A DNA stretch of 59,395 bases, from contig JAFDEE010000003.1 in NCBI GenBank assembly GCA_019310525.1, forward strand, positions 1 to 59,395. The letters run 5' to 3'. Below are positions 8,034 through 19,455 of the stretch, one piece after another; positions within the stretch are counted from its first letter, which is position 1; each line of letters opens with the position of its first letter. A model generated the notes under the pieces. The model saw nothing but the letters and a program-made list of their open reading frames with translations. It did no database searches and had not been told where the DNA came from. The translations under genes were made by a program, and so were the position numbers. This DNA is from Deltaproteobacteria bacterium (GTDB taxonomy: Bacteria; Desulfobacterota; DSM-4660; Desulfatiglandales; HGW-15).

Positions 8034-8933
8034 TTACCTCCGCTTAAGGTAAAAGGTGGTCAGTTCGTCCAACTTGGTGAGGTATTCCTTCTGAAAAAGA
8101 AATCCGGGATAAAAACTCATCTCCTCTTTCAAGGGGGCGATGTATGGAAAGACATCTACTCCGTAATTGTTGATTCCTTTCTTATCAGCTTCATGAATAA
8201 TCAGGAGTGAGTAATAACTGACCAGGATCCTGACTGCGGAAGGCCTCCGGAACAGATAGGCCCTTCCACCGATCGTATTCAAGAAAAAACCGGCGTATTT
8301 GTAAAGAACCCCCAAGGAGGGTCTGATTCCTTTGGGATCCGGGCAACGGTTTCCAAGCATGAGCCAACGATAGAAGAGATCCAGGTTCATCTCCAGGGTG
8401 TCTCCTTCGTTCCTCATGATTTCCTTGATCAACCGGAGATCCTCTTTGTCGAGAACCCGGAAAAAGTGAAAGATATTTTTCGCCAGGGTTATCGAATCGA
8501 TCCCTTCACCGGCCGGGATAGGTGGGCTGGCGGAAAGCCTTTTGAGGATCCGCCGAAAACGCGTATAGGAAGATATACCTTCCCCTAAGTGCTGGACATA
8601 TGGTCGCTCGTCAAGGTACTTAAAAAATTCACGTACGTCCCTTTCGATTTCTTCACAACGTTCTTCCCGTGTGCCAAGGACCCCTTCCACAGAAGATTCA
8701 TTTTCCAATCGGCCCTGGGAAGTCTCCGCACTCTCTACTATCGGCGCCTTGACCTCGCCTTTGGAAGCAGGCGATACTCCGGATTCCGAAGAGGAAACCA
8801 TGTTTTCGAATCCCCTGCCCTTTTCATTCAAGGCCCTCTGAAATCCCAGGTAGTAAGCCCCGAAAATTGCGGCCAAGACCAGAACGAGGAGGAGCAGCCG
8901 CGACCAAATGGACCCGATCTTTTTCTTCCTCAT
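8034..8933 (-). CDS. Membrane-anchored protein of unknown function
   Basis: Not recognised. The 299-aa product has a basic start (MRKKK), one transmembrane segment (about residues 9-28, LLLLVLVLAAIFGAYYLGF), a Ser/Glu-rich low-complexity linker (about 45-85), and a C-terminal helical domain of about 200 aa with many aromatic residues (for example FFKYLDERPYVQHL and FYRWLMLGNRCPDP). Topology suggests a type II anchored periplasmic protein. Start at 8933 is chosen because ACAGGAG lies 5 nt upstream; a frame open to 9020 runs into repeat sequence. It faces surE divergently across a repeat-bearing gap. No enzyme motif was found. Confidence 0.6.
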   Translation of the reverse strand: MRKKKIGSIWSRLLLLVLVLAAIFGAYYLGFQRALNEKGRGFENMVSSSESGVSPASKGEVKAPIVESAETSQGRLENESSVEGVLGTREERCEEIERDVREFFKYLDERPYVQHLGEGISSYTRFRRILKRLSASPPIPAGEGIDSITLAKNIFHFFRVLDKEDLRLIKEIMRNEGDTLEMNLDLFYRWLMLGNRCPDPKGIRPSLGVLYKYAGFFLNTIGGRAYLFRRPSAVRILVSYYSLLIIHEADKKGINNYGVDVFPYIAPLKEEMSFYPGFLFQKEYLTKLDELTTFYLKRR

Positions 8934-8997
8934 TTTGACTCCTGTCATCTCAAGCAATGAATAAAACGGCGTGGGGAGAAGACACGGCCCCGTGGCA

Positions 8998-9160
8998 ACA
9001 TTGCCCTGAGACCCTTGCAAAACGCCTGACTTTGCCCAATCTCAGCGCCTCCCTGTCCGTGCCCGCCTGCAGACAGGTCAACCTCAAACCGGGAATCCTC
9101 CCGGAAGGTGAGGGGTATAAGCCTTACGGACCGGGAGGAGACCTTTGAAAAACGCCCTCT
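8998..9160. repeat. R1-related repeat ends between the unknown gene and surE
   Basis: GAGACCCTTGCAAAACGCC (9008-9026) and GAGACCTTTGAAAAACGCC (9138-9156) are direct copies of the R1 end. The 55 bp after the first match the reverse complement of the window's first 112 bp, including TTTGCCCAATCTC. The copies sit in direct, not inverted, order, so this may be two overlapping or decayed elements. The rest of the gap up to 9352 shows nothing further except the surE ribosome site. Confidence 0.5.
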
Positions 9161-9352
9161 CGGGTTTCGAACCAACACCAAAGTCACACTGGACCTCCTT
9201 TCCCGTAAACCGCAGGCCGCTGATAGGTTTATACTGCAGATCCCGTCGAGAAGCAACGAAAACCACGGAGACCCAGGATCCGGCGGAAGAAAAGGCCTTC
9301 AAACTTTCCCTTCCGAATGATATGAAGAGGTATCCCTCGAGAAGGAAAAGAA

Positions 9353-10138
9353 TTGAGAATCCTCTTGACCAACGACGACGGCATCTATGCCCCGGGATTG
9401 AAGGCCCTATACGATGAACTGAGTTCGGAGCACGAAATCCATATCGTTGCTCCGGAATCCGAGAGAAGCGCTGTGGGGCATGCCATCACCCTTACCAGGC
9501 CCCTGAGGGTCAAGCCGGTTTCAAGGAACGGCATGTTCTACGGTTATGCCGTCTCCGGGACCCCGGCAGACTGTGTCAAGATCGCGCTGCAAGAAATCCT
9601 GAACAACCCTCCCGACATGGTCCTTTCAGGTATTAACCTGGGCGCCAATGTCGGTGTCAATGTGCTTTATTCCGGTACCGTCTCTGCAGCCACCGAAGGG
9701 GCTTTTCTCGGAATCCGTTCGGCGGCCATTTCCCTTGCCACCAGGGAGAATCCCGATTTTCGGTTCGCCGCCCGCTTCAGCCGGGAGATCATCCGTTTCG
9801 CCTTTGAAAACGAATTATCTCAGGGAGTCGCGCTTAACGTCAACATACCAGCCCTTCCTCCCGAAAAAATCGAGGGGGTCGTTATTACAAGGCAGGGAAT
9901 AGGGAGACACCTGGAGAGATTTGAACGTCGTGTCGACCCCAGAGGAAATATCTATTATTGGCTTTCGGAAGAGACCCCCATCACCAACAATGCAATAGAT
10001 ACGGATGCCCGGCTCCTCAGAGAAAACCGAATCACTATCACACCAATAAGCTACGACCTTACCTCACACCAGGAACTTGAGAGGCTGAAGGCTTGCGCTC
10101 CCCCATCCCTTCATTCCCGGGATGCAGGTAAAGAATAG
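9353..10138 (+). CDS. surE: 5'-nucleotidase SurE
   Basis: Metal-dependent phosphatase of 261 aa that removes phosphate from nucleoside 5'- and 3'-monophosphates, with a stationary-phase or stress role in many bacteria. Seen: the N-terminal metal-binding TNDDGIYAPG with the two Asp at 8-9, SERSAVGHAIT (Ser ligand region), SGINLGANVG and GTVSAATEGAFLG, all in family order. Start is TTG at 9353 with GAAGGA 7 nt upstream; translation begins exactly at the MRILLTNDD consensus. It converges on the PFOR gene across a 130-nt gap that contains a strong hairpin. In gamma- and deltaproteobacteria surE often neighbours pcm/nlpD/rpoS, which is not so here. Confidence 0.95.
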   Translation: MRILLTNDDGIYAPGLKALYDELSSEHEIHIVAPESERSAVGHAITLTRPLRVKPVSRNGMFYGYAVSGTPADCVKIALQEILNNPPDMVLSGINLGANVGVNVLYSGTVSAATEGAFLGIRSAAISLATRENPDFRFAARFSREIIRFAFENELSQGVALNVNIPALPPEKIEGVVITRQGIGRHLERFERRVDPRGNIYYWLSEETPITNNAIDTDARLLRENRITITPISYDLTSHQELERLKACAPPSLHSRDAGKE

Positions 10139-10220
10139 AAGATCTCTCTCCAAAAAGAAGCCCCCGAAGCGGGTCGATCCCGCAACAGAGGCTTCCGAAT
10201 ATCTACAGATCCCGCCAGGG

Positions 10221-10260
10221 TTCCGGCAGGGGCATCTCCCAGGGGAGCCCCCTGCCGGAA
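10221..10260. terminator. Hairpin between convergent surE and nifJ
   Basis: TTCCGGCAGGGGC pairs with GCCCCCTGCCGGAA around a 14-nt loop, a stem of about 12-13 GC-rich pairs. It lies between two converging genes and could stop transcription from both sides, but neither strand has a following T-run, so a classical intrinsic terminator is not shown. Confidence 0.45.
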
Positions 10261-10268
10261 GAACGGGA

Positions 10269-13823
<3,555 letters not shown>

Positions 13824-14166
13824 TCACAACTTCGTTATTCTTCACTGAAACGACAAGAGACTCGGGGTGTCCGGTCTCCCGCCCGATTCCAGGGGTTGCC
13901 CTGAGGGTAAATCATAAAACCGGGCATCCTGCTTCATCACCCGGTCAGGGTGAATACTGAATACGAAAAAACAGGCGCCCGAAGCAAAATCCCTTCTTGC
14001 CCGGGGCCTAAAGGGTATCATGTCGGGAGAGCTGAAGAGATTATTAGGTCACAGATGAGAGGGCAGGACCAGGATTATTTCATCACCCGCATAGTAAAAA
14101 GGACCGCATGACCCGATGTAACCGGCACAAAAATCTCCAATTCCCCGAAGTTCCACTAAACGAAAA

Positions 14167-14195
14167 ATTTTGCCCCACTAGCTCTGGCCTGTCAA
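14167..14195 (-). promoter_or_regulatory. Possible sigma-70-type promoter upstream of nifJ
   Basis: On the minus strand TTGACA (14190-14195), 17 nt, then CAAAAT (14167-14172). The -35 is perfect, the -10 is poor. It would give a leader of about 370 nt before nifJ. The remaining gap (13794-14320) shows no gene; GAAGGAGGAGG (14226-14236) and CCTTCCTCCTTT (about 14260-14271) can form a hairpin upstream of the promoter. Confidence 0.35.
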
Positions 14196-14320
14196 CACCT
14201 TTTGCACTTCTCAACGTCCGGTGCTTGAAGGAGGAGGCAACCTTTGTCCCGGACCGACCTTCCTCCTTTACTTGCCACAATACGGAAAAACATGATAGGA
14301 AACGGTCATAACTTTTACCT

Positions 14321-14464
14321 AGTGTCCATCCATAAATGGCCCTTTTACCCAATCTCTGCGTCAGGCTCAGATTTTAATCCTCGAAATAGTTTAATGTATT
14401 CCTGTGGTTAAAATCTTCGCCTTCCTTGACGTTGAACAAAATTGCCTATTTATGGATGGACACT
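14321..14464. repeat. Miniature inverted-repeat element M1 (144 bp)
   Basis: Ends are AGTGTCCATCCATAAAT (from 14321) and its inverse ATTTATGGATGGACACT (to 14464). The element is flanked on both sides by ACCT (14317-14320 and 14465-14468), a likely 4-bp target duplication. Its inner 87 bp match, reversed, the core of the R1 copy at 51742-51832 at about 90 percent. No open frame. It abuts element B, and the right ACCT is also the end of element B, so M1 seems to have jumped into the tip of B. Confidence 0.7.
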
Positions 14465-14465
14465 A

Positions 14466-14686
14466 CCTAAATTGAGCGATTTCCGAGTTTTTAGGAGACC
14501 TGCCTGAGGCAGGCAAACCCGCTAAACGGCTGGCGGGCAACTGCAAGGTGCGCGAGCCGCGCCAAACAACCGGCGGGCATGCCCTTGACCTTACAGGTTT
14601 GATACCTTATCGGGACACTACTATGTACCCTTTTGATACATCTAAATAAAAGGATCTCATCAAAATTTTGAAATGCTCAGTTTAGG
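14466..14686. repeat. Inverted-repeat element family B, short copy
   Basis: Ends are CCTAAATTGAG (14466-14476) and CTCAGTTTAGG (14676-14686). In reverse orientation it matches the first 110 bp and last 45 bp of the element at 6877-7187. The middle 70 bp (about 14515-14580) are GC-rich and differ from the other copy. The NUDIX gene starts right after it, and the longest open frame of that gene begins inside it. Confidence 0.65.
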
Positions 14687-14714
14687 TTTTATTATCAAGA
14701 CCTTGGGAATGATC

Positions 14715-15170
14715 ATGAAAAGGGAATATCCCTCTCACCCAGTGGTTGGTGTGGCAGGGGTCATCTTTCAAGGGCCAAGGGTACTCCTGGCCAAAAGGAG
14801 TAAGGATCCCGGCAAAGGGACATGGAGTCTCCCCGGGGGAGGTGTCGAACTCGGTGAAACCCTGGAAGAGGCCCTGAAGCGTGAGATCCTCGAAGAAACA
14901 GCCCTTGAAATCCGAATCGGGGGTTTGGTCAGGGTCCTAGATAGAATCATGCGTGATGAAAAGGGTGCGGTTCGGTTTCACTATGTCTTGGTGGATTACT
15001 GGGGCTGGGTTCGGGGGGGAAGCCCGCGGGCGGGTTCGGACGCAAGCCAGATCCGCTTCGTGGACGTGACGGAACTCGACGTCCTCGACATCCATAAAGA
15101 GGTGAAGGACACGATTTTCCAGGCCATAAAAAAGAGAAACACAGGAAGAGGAGATCGTGTGGAAAATTAA
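14715..15170 (+). CDS. NUDIX hydrolase
   Basis: Small pyrophosphohydrolase (151 aa) acting on nucleoside diphosphates linked to another moiety. The Nudix box is complete: GGGVELGETLEEALKREILEET, with the REILEE metal-binding helix near residues 56-70 and the preceding strand WSLPGG. The start region PVVGVAGVIFQGPRVLLAKRS is like MutT/ADP-ribose pyrophosphatase-type NUDIX proteins; the substrate cannot be told. ATG at 14715 is chosen (GGGA upstream, and strand one begins soon after); in-frame ATGs at 14709 and 14673 are possible, the latter inside a repeat. The gene is squeezed between element B and a solo M-type end, which starts 1 nt after its stop. Confidence 0.85.
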   Translation: MKREYPSHPVVGVAGVIFQGPRVLLAKRSKDPGKGTWSLPGGGVELGETLEEALKREILEETALEIRIGGLVRVLDRIMRDEKGAVRFHYVLVDYWGWVRGGSPRAGSDASQIRFVDVTELDVLDIHKEVKDTIFQAIKKRNTGRGDRVEN

Positions 15171-15171
15171 T

Positions 15172-15192
15172 GGCCGTTTATAGATGGGCACT
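15172..15192. repeat. Solo M-type terminal sequence after NUDIX
   Basis: GGCCGTTTATAGATGGGCAC followed by T is a right-end version of the M element terminus (compare the M1 right end, ATTTATGGATGGACACT). No matching left end with the same flanks was found close by. It shares the GGGCACT variant with the left end of M2 at 15814, and the lepB stop codon overlaps its last bases. Confidence 0.55.
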
Positions 15193-15826
15193 AATGAATC
15201 AAATGAAGAAATCTATTCCAGTGGGGCCATGACCAGTAAACGATGAAGGCCTTTCCCTTGATGTCCCTTTCCGGAACAAATCCCCAGAACCGGCTGTCAT
15301 TACTGTTATCACGATTGTCACCCATTACGAAGTAATGCCCTGGAGGAACAGTGACCGGTCCATATCCTGGCCTTTCACCTTGTCCTTCTTTGATGGCGTA
15401 ATAGCCATGCTCATCTTTTATAGGTTTCCCATCGATCAGGATACGAGTTCCTTCGATCTTCACCGTTTCTCCGGGAAGGCCTATAACCCTTTTTATAAAA
15501 TCCATGCTCCTGTCTTTTGGGAAAATAAACACAATCACGTCATTTCTCTTAGGCTTGCTTACAGGGATGATCGTTGTGCGGAGCAAGGGGAGCTTCACCC
15601 CATAAATAAACTTGTTGACAAGGATACGGTCTCCCACCAGGAGCGTGGGCTTCATGGAACCGGATGGGATCTTGAAAGGCTGGACCACGAAAGTCCGAAT
15701 AAGCAGTGCGAGCAAAACAGCGATTGCCGCCGCCTCGAAATATTCCCTGAAAGTACTCTTCTTTTTGATAGGACGACTGTCTCTGGGTCTTTCCAATGCC
15801 ACACTCCCAAGGTAGTGCCCATCCAT
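15191..15826 (-). CDS. lepB: Signal peptidase I
   Basis: Membrane-bound serine/lysine protease (211 aa) that removes signal peptides from exported proteins. Seen: one N-terminal membrane segment (AAAIAVLLALLIRTFVV, about 30-46), the catalytic Ser in IPSGSMKPTL, the catalytic Lys in DFIKRVIGLPGETV, and the box MGDNRDNSNDSRFWG near the C-terminus. This is the short family form. The first ATG (15826) lies inside an M-type repeat end, and the repeat also supplies GAAGG 9 nt upstream; translation from a later codon such as GTG near 15803 is possible. Both gene ends touch M-type termini, so the gene could have moved with, or been trapped between, these elements. It is a single gene here, not beside lepA or rnc. 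Confidence 0.93.
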   Translation of the reverse strand: MDGHYLGSVALERPRDSRPIKKKSTFREYFEAAAIAVLLALLIRTFVVQPFKIPSGSMKPTLLVGDRILVNKFIYGVKLPLLRTTIIPVSKPKRNDVIVFIFPKDRSMDFIKRVIGLPGETVKIEGTRILIDGKPIKDEHGYYAIKEGQGERPGYGPVTVPPGHYFVMGDNRDNSNDSRFWGFVPERDIKGKAFIVYWSWPHWNRFLHLIH

Positions 15827-15967
15827 AAACAGCCCTTCTCCGGGTCAAACTCAAACCGGGGGCCTGCCAGAAGGGTAGGGAGGCCGCCAGGCGTGGAGAA
15901 ATTTTAATCCTCGAAATACTTCAGTCTGTTCCTGCGAATAAAAATTTCCTGCTTTATGGATGGACAT
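15814..15967. repeat. Miniature inverted-repeat element M2 (154 bp)
   Basis: Left end AGTGCCCATCCATAAAC (from 15814), right end TTTATGGATGGACATG (to about 15967). AGGT flanks both sides (15810-15813 and 15968-15971 allowing one base of play), again a 4-bp duplication. The inner ATTTTAATCCTCGAAATACTT word is shared with M1 and R1. Its left end overlaps the first codons of lepB. Confidence 0.65.
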
Positions 15968-16267
15968 GAGGTAGTAAAACTTTTTATCCAGCGAAAAACA
16001 TGAAAAGTCTTCGAAACACTCTGCAGGCCTGACCAAAAAACCGCAAAGCCGAAGGCGAGGGTGAATATAATCGCTATACACAAACATTGTAAAGAAAAAT
16101 TTCATGCATCCCCAAAAAAATAGCCTGATCAGGCCTATCCGCGGCCGTATTGGCATAGATTTAGCATTAAAAATGGAAAATTCCACAAAAAATCCGGACA
16201 AACATTACCCAAATATACACTTTTATATATAAATTATATAAAATAGAGTTAATTTATAAAAAATATC

Positions 16268-16296
16268 TTGACAAAATTGCACACTTATTCAAAAAT
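16268..16296 (+). promoter_or_regulatory. Possible promoter for the XRE-pilMNOPQ operon
   Basis: TTGACA (16268-16273), 17 nt, then AAAAAT (16291-16296), at the end of an unusually AT-rich stretch (16200-16267). Transcription would start almost at the ATG at 16304, giving a leaderless message; no ribosome site is visible there. The AT-rich DNA upstream offers several other TATAAA-like boxes. The rest of the gap 15968-16267 has no gene. Confidence 0.4.
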
Positions 16297-16303
16297 AACT
16301 CAA

Positions 16304-16549
16304 ATGGAAGAAAGTATTAGCAGTCGAATTTACCCTTTGGAGGGAGCATTGGGCAGGAACAGAGTGAAAGAACTCAGAGAGAGGCTCTTGATGAGCAAGG
16401 CGGAATTGGCCAGAAAGGCGGGGGTTTCTCCTCTAACCATAGACCGGATAGAGAAGGGGAAGAATTGCCGGATGGAAACCAGGAGAAAGGTTATCCTGGC
16501 CCTCGGATATGACCTCTCCGACAAGGACAAGATCTTTCCCGAACCGTAA
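16304..16549 (+). CDS. Small XRE-family DNA-binding protein heading the pil operon
   Basis: 81-aa helix-turn-helix protein. The domain NRVKELRERLLMSKAELARKAG...TIDRIEKG spans about residues 19-55, with SPLTIDRIE as recognition helix; after it a short helix METRRKVILALGYDL. There is no second domain, so it is a stand-alone Cro/C1-type regulator. It is 12 nt ahead of pilM and co-directional, so it probably belongs to the pil transcript and may be autoregulatory. ATG at 16304 has no Shine-Dalgarno; a later ATG (16391) has GAGAGAGG nearby but would remove the first helix. A regulator fixed at this spot is seen in several deltaproteobacterial pil loci as far as I recall. Confidence 0.8.
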   Translation: MEESISSRIYPLEGALGRNRVKELRERLLMSKAELARKAGVSPLTIDRIEKGKNCRMETRRKVILALGYDLSDKDKIFPEP

Positions 16550-16561
16550 GAAGGAACCACA

Positions 16562-17644
16562 ATGCCTATCTCCAAGCGCAATCAGCTCATCGGCCTTGAC
16601 ATCGGATCCCACTCCATCAAGCTGGTCGAGATCGACCACACCAAGAAGGGCATGGTCCTGAAAAACTTCGGTGTGATCGGCCTGCCCGAGGACGCCATAT
16701 CAGAAGGCACGATCAAGGAAATGGAGATCGTGGCCTCCTCCATCAAGACCCTGTATAAAAATTTAAAAATCAAAAATAAAAATGTAGCCACCTCTATTTC
16801 CGGTTATTCCGTGATCGTGAAGAGAATCAGTATTCCCAAGAGGGAAGAAACGGAACTGGAATCCACAATACAGGACGAGGCGGAACAATACATTCCTTTT
16901 GATATCAACGATGTCAACCTCGATTATGACATCCTGTCGGTTTCTGAGGAATCCCCTGAAGACAAAGAAGAGGGTGAAAAAGGCGACCTCATGGACATAA
17001 TGCTGGTGGCTGCCAAGAAAGACATTGTAGATGACTATGTGGGCCTCCTTCACTTGGCTGGATTAAATCCCGCCGTGCTCGATGTGGACGCTTTCTCCCT
17101 TCAAAACGCCTTCGAGGCGAGTTACGAGGACATCACGGGTTGTTATGCCATCGTGAATGTCGGAGCTGAAGAATTGGGAATCAATGCCATTAAGGACGGC
17201 ATTTCTCTCTTTACCAGGGATTCCTCTTATGGAGGCTTTCAGATCAATCAGGCCATTATGGAGAAATTTGATGTCACGTACGAAGAAGCTGAAAGGATCA
17301 AATTAGGCGAGCAAAGAGAAGACCTTGACCTGGAGGCCTTAGAAGAAATATTTACATCAGTTACCGCCGAATGGGTTAGTGAAATAAAGCGCGCCCTTGA
17401 TTTTCTCTCCACAACCTATCCGGACGAATCCATAGAAAAAATTTTTCTTTGCGGCGGTTCCTGTCGATTGCCGGGTTTTCGAAAATACTTGGCCATAGAA
17501 ACTGAAATCCCCGTGGAGGAATTCAATCCCTTTGTCAATCTCAGCATCAAAGAAAAAAACTTCGATCCCAAATACCTGACTTACGTGGCTCCCCAAGCCG
17601 CCGTTGCAGTTGGTCTCGCGTTGAGGAGTGTGGGGGACAAATGA
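16562..17644 (+). CDS. pilM: Type IV pilus inner-membrane platform protein PilM
   Basis: Actin-like ATPase (360 aa) on the cytoplasmic side of the pilus alignment complex, where it binds the PilN N-terminus. Seen: phosphate-1 motif GLDIGSHSIKLVEI at residues 10-23, an EEAE/ERIKLGE helix mid-protein, and the adenosine-site motif IFLCGGSCRLPGF near residue 300. Length is typical. ATG at 16562 follows AGAAGGAACC. The gene overlaps pilN by 4 nt (ATGA), so stoichiometric translation is expected. Confidence 0.95.
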   Translation: MPISKRNQLIGLDIGSHSIKLVEIDHTKKGMVLKNFGVIGLPEDAISEGTIKEMEIVASSIKTLYKNLKIKNKNVATSISGYSVIVKRISIPKREETELESTIQDEAEQYIPFDINDVNLDYDILSVSEESPEDKEEGEKGDLMDIMLVAAKKDIVDDYVGLLHLAGLNPAVLDVDAFSLQNAFEASYEDITGCYAIVNVGAEELGINAIKDGISLFTRDSSYGGFQINQAIMEKFDVTYEEAERIKLGEQREDLDLEALEEIFTSVTAEWVSEIKRALDFLSTTYPDESIEKIFLCGGSCRLPGFRKYLAIETEIPVEEFNPFVNLSIKEKNFDPKYLTYVAPQAAVAVGLALRSVGDK

Positions 17645-18240
17645 TACGAATCAACCTGTTGCCCTTCAGGGCCGCCAGAAAAAGGGAAAATATCAAGAGA
17701 CAGATCACGGTCTTCATCCTTTGCGTGGTCTTGGTCCTGTGCGGGTTCACCTATTTTTACCTGGGATTGAGGGGTGAAATATCGGATTTACAGAAAAAAA
17801 GGGACGGACTTCAGGCGGAGCTTTCAAAACACCAGGCCACCTTGAAGAAGATCACCCAACTTGAAAAGAAAACCAAAGAGCTGAAGCAGATGCTGAATGT
17901 CATCCGGGATCTGGAAAAGGCCAAGACCGGACCGGTCATGCTCCTCGACGAGATTGCATCTGCCGTGCCGAAAGGAAAATTGTTCCTCACTTCTCTCAAG
18001 GAATCCAAAGGGATTCTAACCCTTTCGGGGACGGCCATGGACAATGAAACCGTCGCCCTTTTCATGACCAGGCTGAAGGCAATGGATCACATCCTGGACG
18101 TGGACCTGAATACCACTCGCATGAAAGATCTCCCCAAGTACGGCCTGAGAGTCTCGGAATTCGAACTGAAATGTAAAACTTATATTTTTAAAGAAGAACA
18201 AAAAGTAGCGAAGAAAAGCAAAAGAAAAAGAAGAAAATAG
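17641..18240 (+). CDS. pilN: Type IV pilus assembly protein PilN
   Basis: 199-aa inner-membrane protein of the alignment complex. It starts with the conserved MIRINLLPFR that docks to PilM, then a membrane segment (about residues 21-41, TVFILCVVLVLCGFTYFYLGL), a coiled coil (about 45-90, rich in LQKK/LEKKTKELKQ) and a periplasmic ferredoxin-like fold. It ends in a Lys/Arg run (KKSKRKRRK). It lies between pilM (4-nt overlap) and pilO (27-nt gap). Confidence 0.93.
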   Translation: MIRINLLPFRAARKRENIKRQITVFILCVVLVLCGFTYFYLGLRGEISDLQKKRDGLQAELSKHQATLKKITQLEKKTKELKQMLNVIRDLEKAKTGPVMLLDEIASAVPKGKLFLTSLKESKGILTLSGTAMDNETVALFMTRLKAMDHILDVDLNTTRMKDLPKYGLRVSEFELKCKTYIFKEEQKVAKKSKRKRRK

Positions 18241-18267
18241 AAAAGGCATTGTGTAAAAGCTGAGGAT

Positions 18268-18873
18268 ATGGGCACGATGGACTCTGGTGGTATCATAGAA
18301 AAAATCGGAAACATTAAGATGCCGATACGGGTGGGCATCTTCCTGGGCACCCTCGTGCTGCTCACAGGTGCCTTCCTCATGCTTTTCTACTTTCCCATGA
18401 AGGAAGACATAAAAAAGGGCGAGCAGGAGATCAGGAGTCTTGAAAACAAGTTACGAAAAACCTTGATCAAGGCGAAAAAAATTAAAGAATTCGAGGCTGA
18501 ATTTGCGCGTGCCGAGGCCCGGTTCCAGGAAGCCTTGCGGCTCCTTCCCAAGGAGAAGGAGATACCGAGCCTCCTTAAGACTATCACCCAACTGGGAAGT
18601 GATTCCAGGTTGCAGTTCCGCCTCTTCAGCCCGCGAAAAGAAACCTCAAAGGGCTTTTACATGGAAATTCCCGTCTCCATTGAAGTGAGTGGATCCTATC
18701 ACGATGTAGCAGTATTCTTTGACAAAGTGGGACGGATGGACAGAATCGTCAACATACTTAACGTATCCATGAAGCCGGTCAAAAAACTGTCGACCACCCT
18801 TCTTACGACTTGTGATGCGGTAACCTATCGGTTCACGGGTAAGGTCAATGAAAAAAAGAAAAAGGGCAAATAA
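18268..18873 (+). CDS. pilO: Type IV pilus assembly protein PilO
   Basis: 201-aa partner of PilN. One membrane segment (about residues 19-40, RVGIFLGTLVLLTGAFLMLFYF), a coiled coil (about 45-95), and a periplasmic domain with the strand RLFSPRKETSKGFYMEIPVSIEVSGSYHDVAVFFDKV typical of PilO. ATG at 18268 has GAGGAT just upstream. The end overlaps pilP by 26 nt. Confidence 0.93.
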   Translation: MGTMDSGGIIEKIGNIKMPIRVGIFLGTLVLLTGAFLMLFYFPMKEDIKKGEQEIRSLENKLRKTLIKAKKIKEFEAEFARAEARFQEALRLLPKEKEIPSLLKTITQLGSDSRLQFRLFSPRKETSKGFYMEIPVSIEVSGSYHDVAVFFDKVGRMDRIVNILNVSMKPVKKLSTTLLTTCDAVTYRFTGKVNEKKKKGK

Positions 18874-19366
18874 AGTTTTACTTCTTTTAATATTATGTAT
18901 CGTGCCCCTTCTACAGGTTAAGGCCGCTCAGGTCATCTACAAGCCACCCCGGCCGATGAAAAATGCGGGAGATACCGGGATTACGGCCAAGGTGGAGGAA
19001 CCGAAAAAACACGTTGCCTACTTCTATGATCCGAGGGGGAAAACGGATCCTTTCAAGCCTTTTATTGCCGAAAAGGAAGAGGTTGCCGCCGAAAAGAAAC
19101 AAAGGCCTAAAACTTATCTCGAAACAGTCGACCTGTCCCAATTGGAGCTTATAGCCGTCATCGTGAGCTCTAAGGGGAAATGGGCCATGGTACGTGATTC
19201 CAAGGGAACAGGTCACGTGATCCGGGAAGGGACACCGATCGGAACCAACGGGGGAAAGGTTGCCCTGATAACTGACAGGGGAGTCGTAATCCGGGAAAAA
19301 TACAGGGATTTCAGAGGGAACACGAAATACCGGGAAATAGCCAAGAAGGTTCCCGAAATACGATAG
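18848..19366 (+). CDS. pilP: Type IV pilus assembly protein PilP
   Basis: 172-aa protein connecting the PilN/PilO ring to the secretin. An N-terminal hydrophobic stretch (VLLLLILCIVPLLQVKAA) acts as signal peptide or anchor; there is no clean lipobox, unlike many PilP proteins. A flexible Pro/Lys-rich linker follows, then the PilP core with YDPRGKTDPFKPF and LSQLELIAVIVSSKGKWAMVRDSKGTGHVIREG. It overlaps pilO by 26 nt and precedes pilQ by 89 nt. Confidence 0.9.
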   Translation: MKKRKRANKVLLLLILCIVPLLQVKAAQVIYKPPRPMKNAGDTGITAKVEEPKKHVAYFYDPRGKTDPFKPFIAEKEEVAAEKKQRPKTYLETVDLSQLELIAVIVSSKGKWAMVRDSKGTGHVIREGTPIGTNGGKVALITDRGVVIREKYRDFRGNTKYREIAKKVPEIR

Positions 19367-19455
19367 TTCTTAATCCGAATAAACCCCTTGATATATGATC
19401 ATGGGGAAGCAGTTCGGAAAATTTTCAGCCATTTCCAATTTGAAGGAGATCGTCC

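Noticed and set aside
9165-9260. tRNA-like GGTTCGAAACC word on the minus strand
   Set aside because: No acceptor stem, anticodon arm or D-arm can be built around it.
10221-10260. Classical rho-independent terminator
   Set aside because: Strong stem but no T-run on either side; kept only as a hairpin between convergent genes.
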